Assembly: GCF_029582805.1 (NCBI RefSeq)
Contig: NZ_JAKKUT010000005.1
Coordinates: 62,001 to 126,000, forward strand
Length of the DNA: 64,000 bases
Direction of reading: 5' to 3'
Source of the DNA: Candidatus Synechococcus calcipolaris G9
Lineage (GTDB): Bacteria > Cyanobacteriota > Cyanobacteriia > Thermosynechococcales > Thermosynechococcaceae
The stretch's first letter is position 1, and every line of letters begins with the position of its first letter. The notes beneath the pieces were generated by a model, which was not told the origin of the DNA, did not search any database, and saw only the letters and a program-made list of their open reading frames with translations. Shown piece by piece: positions 9,533 through 18,301 of the stretch. A program made the position numbers and the translations under genes.

Positions 9533-10009
9533 TCAGCATGAGCCTTGGGAGTGTGTCACCTCCATGATCACTGCCCATTCCTCTGGCGTGACGGGCTGAA
9601 CCGACAAACGACTTCCCTTCCGCAGCAGAATCATGTTTTCTAATCCGGCTATCTGCCTCAGTTGGGGCAACGTTATGGGTGGGTCAATATCATGGCAATA
9701 CCGAATATCCACCATCACCCAAATGGGATGTTCGGGGGAACTTTTGGGATCAAAATACTTGCTATGGGGTTCCCAAGCAAAGGAATCGGGATAGGCGGTC
9801 TTGACAACCTCCGCCACTCCCATAATGGCTGGGGGCTTGGCATTGCTGTGATAAAACAACACCCGATCGCCCAGTGCCATTTGGTCACGCATGAAGTTTC
9901 GGGCCTGATAATTCCGTACCCCTTCCCAACAGGTGGTTTGGTTAGGAGCCTGTTTGAGGTCATCCCAGGAAAAAACTGTCGGTTCTGATTTCATCAACCA
10001 ATAGCGCAT
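9533..10009 (-). CDS. EVE domain-containing protein
   Basis: This 158-residue protein consists almost entirely of an EVE domain (PUA/YTH-like fold). It begins YWLMKSEPTVFSWDDL and carries the conserved W-x-G-V-R-NYQARNFM and LFYHSN segments. EVE domains are thought to bind modified bases in nucleic acid; the housekeeping single-domain form seen here is widespread in cyanobacteria and proteobacteria, and its ligand is unproven. It is transcribed away from the VOC gene and lies just downstream of hemF on the same strand (36-base gap), so it may be read from the hemF promoter. Confidence 0.9.
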   Translation of the reverse strand: MRYWLMKSEPTVFSWDDLKQAPNQTTCWEGVRNYQARNFMRDQMALGDRVLFYHSNAKPPAIMGVAEVVKTAYPDSFAWEPHSKYFDPKSSPEHPIWVMVDIRYCHDIDPPITLPQLRQIAGLENMILLRKGSRLSVQPVTPEEWAVIMEVTHSQGSC

Positions 10010-10045
10010 AGGGCTACCAATCTTAGAAGATTAGGACAATCATGT

Positions 10046-11059
10046 TTAGCTTGACCAGTGAATCCAATCCTGGGGCTTCAAGAAGGTGTCATAAAGCTCC
10101 GCTTCAGGAGTTCCTGGCTCTGGGGTATAGCCATATTCCCAGCGAACTAAGGGGGGTAAGGACATTAGAATTGACTCGGTACGGCCATTGGTCTGTAGAC
10201 CAAAAATAGTGCCTCGGTCATAGACTAAATTAAATTCAACATAGCGGCCGCGGCGATAGAGTTGAAATTGCCGCTGGCGATCGCCATAGTCCAGATTTCG
10301 CCGTCGCTCCACAATGGGTAGATAGGCCTCTAAAAAGGCATGGCCACAACTTTGAATTAAGCCAAAGAGGTCATCCCAACTGCGGGAGGCAGGAATACCA
10401 ATTTTTTTACTTAACTGGGCAGCCAAACCATCGGTATCTGGGCCGCGGTAAAGTTCAGTTTCACCATCTTGATAATCAAAAAAGAGACCGCCAATTCCAC
10501 GGGTTTCCTGGCGATGCTTGAGATAAAAGTATTCATCGCACCACAGCTTAAAAACCGGATAATAATCGGGATGGTGGCGATCGCAGGCAGCCTTATGGGT
10601 TTTGTGAAAATGGTGGGCATCTTCAGCGAAGGGATAGTAGGGGGTTAAATCTGCTCCGCCGCCAAACCACCATACCGGCCCCGCTTCAAAATAACGATAG
10701 TTCAGGTGTACCGTGGGTAGGTAGGGACTCCAGGGGTGTAGCACCATGGAGGTACCGGTGGCATAGAACCCATGGCCCTCCGCCTCTGGCCGTTGTTTCA
10801 AAATGGAAGGGGGTAGGTTTGTGCCCCAGACCTCGGAAAAATTGACCCCCCCCTGCTCAAGGAGGCCTCCGTTCCGTAGCACCCGCGATCGCCCACCGCC
10901 CCCTTCCGGCCGTTGCCAACTATCTTCTTGAAATTGACCTTGGCCATCGGCGGTCTCTAGACCTTGACAGATTTCATCCTGTAACGACTTCAAAAAAGTA
11001 GCCACCCGCTGGCGAGAATCGGTGGGTAATGTTGCTGTGGAAGGGGAAGCAGCGGTCAT
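10046..11059 (-). CDS. hemF: Oxygen-dependent coproporphyrinogen III oxidase
   Basis: This 337-residue enzyme of haem and chlorophyll synthesis uses O2 to convert coproporphyrinogen III to protoporphyrinogen IX. Diagnostic segments are present: [64 protein letters not shown] and [18 protein letters not shown]. Length is typical for cyanobacteria, whose N-terminus is longer than in E. coli. The ATG start lies about 300 bases from the next upstream gene, so it has its own promoter region. An alternative anaerobic enzyme (HemN) is not encoded here. The EVE gene follows downstream. Confidence 0.98.
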   Translation of the reverse strand: MTAASPSTATLPTDSRQRVATFLKSLQDEICQGLETADGQGQFQEDSWQRPEGGGGRSRVLRNGGLLEQGGVNFSEVWGTNLPPSILKQRPEAEGHGFYATGTSMVLHPWSPYLPTVHLNYRYFEAGPVWWFGGGADLTPYYPFAEDAHHFHKTHKAACDRHHPDYYPVFKLWCDEYFYLKHRQETRGIGGLFFDYQDGETELYRGPDTDGLAAQLSKKIGIPASRSWDDLFGLIQSCGHAFLEAYLPIVERRRNLDYGDRQRQFQLYRRGRYVEFNLVYDRGTIFGLQTNGRTESILMSLPPLVRWEYGYTPEPGTPEAELYDTFLKPQDWIHWSS

Positions 11060-11355
11060 AGGAAATACTCAAGCAATGGAACGATAGATCATTAATATCT
11101 AAAAGACCTAAAATTTAAATTCATTGAAATTTGAAGTGTCACCATCCCTAAGTATATCGGTCTATGGGAGTCGATTCACTGTTGGGCGGAATAGCACTCG
11201 CACAAGAGCAATACCCCCCTGCACCTTTTTATAGGAATCCTAAGCAGCGATAAATGTTCGCCTTGATTTTTGCGTCATTGGGATATTCTCCTGCATGGGC
11301 GACTCTTGGAATACATCCACTTTTTTGAGACAAGGTCAGAAGTTTGATTTTGGGA

Positions 11356-11901
11356 CTAAGGACTCAGACCACTGGAGTTGAAAAACTGAAGGCGGGCAAC
11401 CCCAATCTGATTACCAATAGCCCCGTCTCCATCGGGAATTGCCGTCACACTAAATTGATAGGTTCCTGCCACCCTGGGATTACGGAAGGGGCGTAGCTCG
11501 ATGGTGAGTTGCTCTGCGGCACCGATGGGTGGATCTAAAATTATATCCGTAGTGCGATTCTTTTCATCTTGAAGTAAGGTCACAGCGATCGCCCGATTCG
11601 ATCCCACAGATCCCCGCGTTTGTTCAGGAATAAAACGAATGGTACTCACCCCCTGGATCTGCACCAGACGAATCCGCGCCAAGGGAATATTCATCTGATC
11701 AAGGGTTTCTAAGCGAAGGTGGTAGGTGGGGCCGAAGCGGTTGGTGACTTGATTGGTTGTACTGGCCCCGATGAGTTGGGGAATATGGGTAAAGGCAGTG
11801 GGGCGAGGCGGCCCCTGGCCAACCGTTACAGGTAAGATACTTAAAAAACCTATCAGGAGCCATCCCCCCAACGTGAGGGATTTGGTTATTTTAGTAATCA
11901 T
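11356..11901 (-). CDS. DUF2808 secreted/periplasmic protein
   Basis: This cyanobacterial protein belongs to the DUF2808 family; its function is unknown. I place the start at the ATG at 11901, giving 181 residues with a clean signal peptide: a lysine-containing start, the hydrophobic [16 protein letters not shown], then a cleavage region near GQG. The mature part is beta-rich, with conserved-looking [20 protein letters not shown] and [15 protein letters not shown] longer frame to 11946 would bury the signal peptide behind 15 extra residues. The start codon overlaps the last 11 bases of proA, which suggests translational coupling. No relation in function to proline synthesis is implied. Confidence 0.8.
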   Translation of the reverse strand: MITKITKSLTLGGWLLIGFLSILPVTVGQGPPRPTAFTHIPQLIGASTTNQVTNRFGPTYHLRLETLDQMNIPLARIRLVQIQGVSTIRFIPEQTRGSVGSNRAIAVTLLQDEKNRTTDIILDPPIGAAEQLTIELRPFRNPRVAGTYQFSVTAIPDGDGAIGNQIGVARLQFFNSSGLSP

Positions 11902-13207
11902 GGTGGGTAAAGGGTCGGGGATGACTGCCGGTATAGTCTTGGACAATGTGCCCCTGGCCCTGGAGCAAATATTTATACGTGACCAAGCCCTCTAAACCTA
12001 CGGGCCCCCGAGGGGGTAATTTATGGGTGCTGATGCCTACTTCGGCCCCAAATCCATAGCGAAAACCATCGGCAAACCGAGTGGAGCAGTTATGGAACAC
12101 CCCGGCTGCGTCCACTTTTGCTAAAAATTCAGCGGCGATCGCTCCGTCATCGGTGACAATAGCCTCGGTATGGCCAGATCCGTAGGTATCAATATGCCCT
12201 AGGGCCGCCCCTATGCTAGGAACTATTTTTACTGCCAAAATTAAATCACAGTATTCCGTGGCCCAGTCGTCCTCATTGGCGGCGGCTATGGATACTATTT
12301 GTCGGCATAGGTCATCCCCCCGTAACTCTACCCCCTTGGCGGTCATTGCTGTGGCCAATTTGGGTAAAAACTGGGGTGCAATCTCTTGGTGCACGAGGAG
12401 GGTTTCAATGGCATTGCAGGCGGCGGGGTACTGGGTCTTGGCATCAACGGCGATCGCCACGGCCTGATCCACATCGGCAAATTGATCCACGTAGAGATGA
12501 CAGATGCCATCGGCATGGCCCAAGACCGGAATGGACGTATTTGCTTGAATAAAACGCACAAAATCATTGGAGCCACGGGGAATAATTAAATCCACCCATT
12601 CATCCAGCGTTAACAGTTCCATAATTTCCGTGCGCCGGGTTAAAAGAGCCACCGCATCGGGGGGAACAACACTTTTCCTTAATCCTTGTTGAATGGCAGA
12701 GACAATGGCGCGGCAGGACTGACTGGCTTCATGGCCACCCTTGAGAATCACCCCATTCCCAGACTTGATCGCCAAGGCCGAAATTTGCATTACCGCATCG
12801 GGTCGAGCCTCAAAAATGACCCCCAATACCCCCAGGGGACAGGTGACTCGTTTCAAAGTTAAATCCCGATCCAGTTCACGGTGAAGCTGGATATGGCCAA
12901 TGGGGTCTGCCAGAGAGGCCACTTGCCGCACTCCGGCGATCGCCGCCGCTAATTTGCTCGGACTCAGTTCTAAACGGGCATAGAGGGGCCCAGGCAACTG
13001 ATCTCGACGGGCTTGCTCACAGTCGGTCGTATTCGCAGCTAAAATATCATCTTGGGCCGCTTCCAGGGCGAGGGCGATCGCTTCGAGGGCTTCATTTTTA
13101 CTAGCGGTGTCAAGGGTTGCCAGTTGCCGGCCATAGTGATGCACCTGCTTGACACGGGTTAACAATGACGACTCTGGGGGTTTGGTTTCAAGTTCAGGGG
13201 GAATCAC
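11891..13207 (-). CDS. proA: Gamma-glutamyl phosphate reductase
   Basis: This 438-residue enzyme carries out the second step of proline biosynthesis. It reduces gamma-glutamyl phosphate to glutamate semialdehyde with NADPH, in the aldehyde dehydrogenase superfamily. Seen in sequence: [30 protein letters not shown], the [12 protein letters not shown] segment, and the catalytic cysteine in [12 protein letters not shown]. The C-terminal [30 protein letters not shown] is characteristic. It is slightly longer than the E. coli protein because of a short N-terminal extension. The downstream DUF2808 gene overlaps its stop by 11 bases. proB is not in the window. Confidence 0.97.
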   Translation of the reverse strand: MIPPELETKPPESSLLTRVKQVHHYGRQLATLDTASKNEALEAIALALEAAQDDILAANTTDCEQARRDQLPGPLYARLELSPSKLAAAIAGVRQVASLADPIGHIQLHRELDRDLTLKRVTCPLGVLGVIFEARPDAVMQISALAIKSGNGVILKGGHEASQSCRAIVSAIQQGLRKSVVPPDAVALLTRRTEIMELLTLDEWVDLIIPRGSNDFVRFIQANTSIPVLGHADGICHLYVDQFADVDQAVAIAVDAKTQYPAACNAIETLLVHQEIAPQFLPKLATAMTAKGVELRGDDLCRQIVSIAAANEDDWATEYCDLILAVKIVPSIGAALGHIDTYGSGHTEAIVTDDGAIAAEFLAKVDAAGVFHNCSTRFADGFRYGFGAEVGISTHKLPPRGPVGLEGLVTYKYLLQGQGHIVQDYTGSHPRPFTHHDY

Positions 13208-13268
13208 CAGACGCTAAACCTATCTCGGAATTTTTTTACTTAGTTTAATTTATCATTACAATTTATTA

Positions 13269-13619
13269 TTACCCCAATTTATCCCACACTGCCGCTACTT
13301 TGGCGGAACGTCGCTTCGGTTGCACCTGGGGCGATCGCCGGCCTAGCTTAGGAATGTAAAGATTTTCATCTAAGGCAATATAACCAGATTGAATTAATTC
13401 CTGGAGAAGTGGCGTAATTTGCTCTAGGGATTCTTGCAGATGCTCGGCAATCTCTGCTTCACTTTTTCGAGGCTGTCTAATCAAAAATCGGACAACTGAA
13501 CGCTGGCGATCGGGCAAAACTAAAAGATCAGTAACATTGAGTCCCTCTGACGGATCTGACGATCCAGAGCGGCGAGAATTGTGTTGATCGTCGATCCGTG
13601 CCATAGGCCTTAACCCCAT
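13269..13619 (-). CDS. Small winged-helix-like protein downstream of MinD-like ATPase
   Basis: I do not recognise this 116-residue protein as a named family. Residues ~30-95 look like a winged helix-turn-helix: LLVLPDRQRSVVRFLIRQ, then KSEAEIAEHLQESLEQITPL as the helix-turn-helix, then GYIALDENLYIPKL as the wing. The first 30 residues and the basic C-terminal tail (RRSPQVQPKRRSAKV) look disordered. A second ATG five codons in, preceded by AAGG, could be the true start. It is the last gene of a four-gene minus-strand cluster with two Cache-HAMP receptors and a MinD-like ATPase, 101 bases after the ATPase gene. It could act as the DNA-binding output of that cluster, but this is inference from position and fold only. 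Confidence 0.7.
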   Translation of the reverse strand: MGLRPMARIDDQHNSRRSGSSDPSEGLNVTDLLVLPDRQRSVVRFLIRQPRKSEAEIAEHLQESLEQITPLLQELIQSGYIALDENLYIPKLGRRSPQVQPKRRSAKVAAVWDKLG

Positions 13620-13720
13620 GTAAACCCATTTACTGATCTGTTTTTTGATATAGCTCTATTTTGCGATCTGTTTATTGGTCTCTAGATGGATATAAAATGA
13701 TTCGGCCAAGACCCCTAAAA

Positions 13721-14485
13721 CTAAAGAATTTGCTCGGCAATCCCCCTAATGACAAGACTAAAGGGAAGTTCAGGATAGCGCAAACAAAAAATATCGCTGC
13801 TCCCCAATTGAAACATTTCTTCCGTCACCGGTAAGATTCCCGCTACGGTTGTTGAATAGGTGGATTCAATCTGCTCCTTAAGGGTCTCCTTATTTAGGGA
13901 ACTGGGAACTTTGTTGGCAACTAATACCATTTTAGGCACATCTAGTTGGCGGGCAACATCCACCGTTACGGCAGTTCCTTGAAAATCCTGACGATCGGGG
14001 CGTAAAATCAGCACTAGCACGTCTGAAATCGTGATGGATAGGAGGGTTTCTTCGTTCAGACCCGGATGGGTATCAATCATTAAATAATCCAGTTGTAGCT
14101 CCTGCAAAAGCTGTTGAAAGCCATCATTCAACAAGCCCACATCGTAGCCTTCCCGAAGAATGCGGGTGATTTCACTGGTTTTAATACTGGAGGGAATCAG
14201 GTAGATGGCTCCCCCAGAGTTGGGTTGGCCATGCTCCGCCAGCAGTTTGGTGACATCCTGGGCTACTTCGGTAATTTCACACCGCCCCCAGAGATAATCG
14301 TTTAAGGCATGGGTGGTATCTTCTGACTCAAGGCCAAAGAGGACGTGAATTCCGGGGGATTGAATATCCGTATCCACAATACCGACTCGATAACCCATTA
14401 GGGCCAGGGTACAGCCCAAGTTGGCTGTAGTATTGGATTTACCTGTGCCGCCTCGAAATGAATGTACAGAAATAATTTTACTCAT
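13721..14485 (-). CDS. MinD/ParA-like P-loop ATPase, signature lysine replaced by arginine
   Basis: This 254-residue SIMIBI-class ATPase has a Walker A region reading SFRGGTGKSNTTANLG. The lysine that normally precedes GG in the deviant Walker A motif (KGGxGKT/S) is arginine, while the later catalytic lysine is kept. The A' motif GIVDTDIQSPGIHVLFGL and the switch II/Walker B-like YLMIDTHPGLNEETL are present. There is no C-terminal amphipathic helix of the MinD membrane-targeting kind. Its ATG overlaps the stop region of the upstream receptor gene by 8 bases (ATGAGTAA), indicating tight co-translation. I infer that it is the cytosolic partner of the receptors. The family includes cell-division, cargo-positioning and flagellar regulators, and which of these it resembles in function is not known. 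Confidence 0.88.
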   Translation of the reverse strand: MSKIISVHSFRGGTGKSNTTANLGCTLALMGYRVGIVDTDIQSPGIHVLFGLESEDTTHALNDYLWGRCEITEVAQDVTKLLAEHGQPNSGGAIYLIPSSIKTSEITRILREGYDVGLLNDGFQQLLQELQLDYLMIDTHPGLNEETLLSITISDVLVLILRPDRQDFQGTAVTVDVARQLDVPKMVLVANKVPSSLNKETLKEQIESTYSTTVAGILPVTEEMFQLGSSDIFCLRYPELPFSLVIRGIAEQIL

Positions 14486-16811
14486 TACTGGCCTCTTGCG
14501 TTACCGAATCAATTTTAGCGGGACGCTGTCTCAGTTTACGGGCCTGATCCCGAAGATGTTGAAAATAGTCCGTTTCGGTAATGGCAGCCACTTCCTTTCG
14601 TCGCTTTTCTTGGTCAATCTCGACCTTGAGGTCATTAATTTGTCGCTCTAGGGCCGCTTCCCGTTGTTTCCGCTGGCTAATGTCTTGGACAATACCCTCG
14701 TAATAGAGGCTCTCACCATTGCTATCTTCAACACGGCGGGCATCTAACTGCACCCAAATGATCTGGCGATCGCGGCGATAGGCCTTGTACTCAAAGTGAT
14801 GGGCTGCCTCTTTATCGGCCAAGCGACGACGAAATTCATCCCGATCCGCCTGATCAACATAGAGTTGCTCACCAATATTTGTGACTTCACTCATCAACTG
14901 CTCCGGTGAATCGTACCCCAAAATATCAGCCATGGCCTGATTGACGCGAATAAATTGCCCCGAGGGCACGGATTGAAAAATTCCTTCTAGGGCGTTTTCA
15001 AAAATACTCCGGTAACTTTCCTCCGCAAGCCGCAACGATTCTTCCGCACGAATGCGATCGGTAATATCAATGCCCACGGAGACCGTCTGACTTCCCTGTT
15101 TATATTTTTGAGCCGCAATCAGGTAATAACGATACTCACCTTTTATAATCACCTGAATCACCTGCGAAGTATAGGGTTCGTCACTATTAACAAACTCTTC
15201 TAAAAACCGAATCAGGGCATCATCTTCCTGGAGAAAACCAATACGTTTACCAATAAATTGCTCCTTGGGTAAATTTAGGGTGCGGGCAAGTTGATGATTC
15301 ACCCCCATGTAAATTCCCTCAGCATTTATCCAGGAAATAGAGCCGGGAACGGCATTTAGAACCGCTTCAAACTGTTCATTGGCGGTGATCAGAGAATCTC
15401 TAATTTTTTCTAAATCTGTGTTTTTATTCTCTAATATAGTAAAAGATTGCTGTAGCTGATTCATCATGCTATTGAAGGAGGCGGCCAAAACCCCCACTTC
15501 ATCTCGTGAACTAACTCTTGCCCGAATACCTAAATCCCCCTTGCGGGCCTGATTGGTTAATTCAGCTAAATCACTGATGGGTTGGGCAATGGCTTTACCC
15601 ATTAAATAGGCGACAAGGCAAGCAACTAACAGGGCGATCGCCGCCGAACTATAGCCCAACAATTGTTTTTCCATCAAGAGTTGGTTGACTAAACTTTGGG
15701 ATTTTCCCACAAACAGAATGCCAATAGGTTGGGCATTGGTTGGGTCAATGGCGTATCGATGGTCATAGGCCGGCTGATAAATAGAGATGTGGGGTCGCCC
15801 CAGAATATTGGCAACGCCCCGAAAGACTTGCCCTTCTTCCAGCACTTTTTGGGCCACTGCCTGAGAGACACGGGTTCCTAGGGCGCGGGTATTGTCATTG
15901 CGGCGATAGGGAACATTGGTGGAAATCCGAACATCATGGGCAAACAGCGTAGCCACCGTTCCGGGTTCGGCAAAATAACTGACCCGATCCACCAGGTCGG
16001 GCAATCGATTCAGTAAGACTCCGGCTAAGACCATGCCCTGAAATTGATCATCTTCGTAAATGGGTTGGGCCGCCATGACCACTAGACCCATATCTCCACT
16101 ATGGGCAGCGTAGGTTCCCAGGGGAGAGGGTTTTTGAGCCTCTGGCAGGGCATTGTGGGGTTGATGACGCAGGGGAATTTTTACCTGATCCCCTAGGCCA
16201 AGTTTACTTAAAAACGCATTGTCTACTAATTCTATGCCGCTAACTAATTCCCCCTGGTCTTGGGCAGCTTGAACAATGGGTAGGCCAGATATATTGACAT
16301 CCTCTGTATCCACAAGAAACGTTTGGAAGTTGGATCGAAGGTTTAACTGTAGATCCGGGTACTGGCTATGATCCTGGGCTAAAAGATTAATATTTTTGGC
16401 GACCCCGTCCCCAGAGGCATCGGCAATAATTACAAAGCTCATGGGGGTATCGGTGGGATCCCTCGGAAATTCCTGCAAAAAAGACTTCAAAACTTGCTTG
16501 TTTTCAGGGGTGCGATCGCCCAGAAGATTTGTCGGATGACTTGTAATCAAATAGCTTATGAGACGAGTCTTAAACGTCGTTTCATGCTCAATTTCCTTCA
16601 GTTCCCAGATCAATTCATCTAAACTGTTTTGTAGTTGTTTTTCCTGTTGTTCCTGAATACTATTTTTGATAATAACTGAGATAGATTCCGTAATAATTAG
16701 GGACGGTATCGTGGCAATCAATACCAAAACAAACGTTAATTTCCAGCGAAGACCGAGACTTCCCCAGGAAACCGAAAGAAATTTTAAGGATGGTTTGAGC
16801 TTAATGGCCAT
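14478..16811 (-). CDS. Membrane receptor: Cache-like sensor, HAMP, two PAS domains, ITETDYF tail; no kinase
   Basis: This 777-residue protein has one helix at ~25-45, a large extracytoplasmic Cache-like region (~50-390) and a second helix at ~393-415 (GYSSAAIALLVACLVAYLMG). HAMP follows (~416-468), then PAS domains at about 490-595 and 605-730, then a coiled-coil tail ending in VAAITETDYFQHLRDQA and LRQRP. It has no histidine kinase, GGDEF, cyclase or methyl-accepting domain, so the output must pass through a partner. The tail is 27/38 identical to that of the receptor encoded just upstream, which points to a common docking partner. The MinD-like ATPase gene overlaps its 3' end by 8 bases. 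I infer a signal-transduction receptor; the ligand is unknown. Confidence 0.85.
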   Translation of the reverse strand: MAIKLKPSLKFLSVSWGSLGLRWKLTFVLVLIATIPSLIITESISVIIKNSIQEQQEKQLQNSLDELIWELKEIEHETTFKTRLISYLITSHPTNLLGDRTPENKQVLKSFLQEFPRDPTDTPMSFVIIADASGDGVAKNINLLAQDHSQYPDLQLNLRSNFQTFLVDTEDVNISGLPIVQAAQDQGELVSGIELVDNAFLSKLGLGDQVKIPLRHQPHNALPEAQKPSPLGTYAAHSGDMGLVVMAAQPIYEDDQFQGMVLAGVLLNRLPDLVDRVSYFAEPGTVATLFAHDVRISTNVPYRRNDNTRALGTRVSQAVAQKVLEEGQVFRGVANILGRPHISIYQPAYDHRYAIDPTNAQPIGILFVGKSQSLVNQLLMEKQLLGYSSAAIALLVACLVAYLMGKAIAQPISDLAELTNQARKGDLGIRARVSSRDEVGVLAASFNSMMNQLQQSFTILENKNTDLEKIRDSLITANEQFEAVLNAVPGSISWINAEGIYMGVNHQLARTLNLPKEQFIGKRIGFLQEDDALIRFLEEFVNSDEPYTSQVIQVIIKGEYRYYLIAAQKYKQGSQTVSVGIDITDRIRAEESLRLAEESYRSIFENALEGIFQSVPSGQFIRVNQAMADILGYDSPEQLMSEVTNIGEQLYVDQADRDEFRRRLADKEAAHHFEYKAYRRDRQIIWVQLDARRVEDSNGESLYYEGIVQDISQRKQREAALERQINDLKVEIDQEKRRKEVAAITETDYFQHLRDQARKLRQRPAKIDSVTQEASNE

Positions 16812-16868
16812 AGGGAAATCAATAAAATAGGATGATTAATAATTGAGCTAAGGTACAAAGGTACTCTA

Positions 16869-18224
16869 TTATTTCTCCATTGTAGGTGGGCGTTGCCGTA
16901 GAATTTTTGCCCGTTCCCGTAAATGCTTAAAATAATCGGTTTCCGTAATTTCTGCCACTTGTTTCTCTCGCTTATCGTGATCAATCTCAATTTTGAGATC
17001 GACCAACTGTTGTTTTAATTTATCTTGTCGATCTTGCACTTCTTGGGCCATTCGCAAAAATGTTCCAGCCAATTGCCCCATATCGTCGTGGGATTTGGAA
17101 TAACGCAGCAAAATTTCTGGTTCAAAGCGATCCTCTTCTAGGGCTTGGACGGCGCGCGTTAGGGCGCGAATGGGTCGGGTAATGGTTCGAGAGACAACCC
17201 AGGAAATAACGGCCACCCCAGCCCCCACAAAAAAGATGCTAAGAAAACCATGGATAGCTAATTCTGTGAGGGGTAACATAAATTGGCTTAAATCCGTACT
17301 TACCACCACCACCCAAGGATGGAGATTGCTGGGGGCATAGCCAACAATTTTGGCACTGGACATCCCCGAATAGTCATAGGTAAAGGTTCCCGGCTGCTGG
17401 GCTTGGACGAGAATATGGGCTAAGCGAGTTGTCCCCACTTCCTCAATCATCTCAATCGGCTTTGGGGACACCTGAAAGAAATAACGTTTAGTGACATCCG
17501 ATGGTAAAACTCGTACAGATCTCAGTTCAAGTGAAGGGTCATCGTGGCTGAGAATGACTCCATTTTCATCAACCAAGAAGGCGTTACCACGAACCGCAGG
17601 GCGGAGGGCGGCGATCGTATCTTCCACCACCGTTGCCCGCAGAGTGAGAATTAATCCACCGATAAATTCATTGTTGTTAAAGACTGGCTGAACAATTAGG
17701 AAAACGGGTTCTGAGGCTAGGGTACTTTTTATTTTGAGATTTGAAATAAAATTATCCTGGGTTGAGGACAATCGTTGCCAAACCCCTGTGTCTTGAATAT
17801 CGATACCGAGTAGTTTGGGCTTATTCGAGAGTACCGCTCTCCCCTCCCTATCGACTAAAATCACGGCATCGTAGATATCACTGACCTCTTTTAGGGCATT
17901 GAAAACTATTTCTATAGATTTTTTGTTGTCAGCCCGGTTGGTGTCTCCAGAATTACTTAGAAATTGTTGCAACTCATAATCTTGGCTGAGAACCTTGGCA
18001 GTATTATCTACATTCGTCAACAGTTGATCGATCCGGCCAGCTTTATCGATCGCCACTAATTTGAGAATACTAATTTCAGAATCCTTTACAACCGACTCAC
18101 TTCCCCGTTGGTTGTAGATCACCACCCCTGCCATGGGTAAAATCGATGTCAAAAGCATGACGATCAGGAGTCGTGCCGAGATCGACCAGAGGGGTTTAGG
18201 AAATCGTTTGCGCCAGTCCTTCAT
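16869..18224 (-). CDS. Membrane receptor: dCache sensor, HAMP, ITETDYF tail; no kinase
   Basis: This 451-residue protein is built like a chemoreceptor without its signalling domain. It has a basic N-terminus, helix ~15-37, a double-Cache type periplasmic domain (~40-310, with YDAVILVDREGRAVLSN and GNAFLVDENGVILSH as strand pairs), helix ~318-340 and HAMP (~341-395). A coiled coil leads to a C-terminal tail containing VAEITETDYFKHLRERA and LRQRP. Cache domains bind amino acids, organic acids or other small ligands in known cases; this ligand is unknown. It is the first gene of the cluster, 57 bases before the second receptor. It is divergent from rodA, which leaves about 77 bases for both promoters. 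Confidence 0.85.
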   Translation of the reverse strand: MKDWRKRFPKPLWSISARLLIVMLLTSILPMAGVVIYNQRGSESVVKDSEISILKLVAIDKAGRIDQLLTNVDNTAKVLSQDYELQQFLSNSGDTNRADNKKSIEIVFNALKEVSDIYDAVILVDREGRAVLSNKPKLLGIDIQDTGVWQRLSSTQDNFISNLKIKSTLASEPVFLIVQPVFNNNEFIGGLILTLRATVVEDTIAALRPAVRGNAFLVDENGVILSHDDPSLELRSVRVLPSDVTKRYFFQVSPKPIEMIEEVGTTRLAHILVQAQQPGTFTYDYSGMSSAKIVGYAPSNLHPWVVVVSTDLSQFMLPLTELAIHGFLSIFFVGAGVAVISWVVSRTITRPIRALTRAVQALEEDRFEPEILLRYSKSHDDMGQLAGTFLRMAQEVQDRQDKLKQQLVDLKIEIDHDKREKQVAEITETDYFKHLRERAKILRQRPPTMEK

Positions 18225-18301
18225 AATCCAATTATTAGAGTAGACTTTGATTCTAAAGCCTTAACTGATTTCAGCGTAATGGCACTGAGGGGGGATTGCC
18301 T

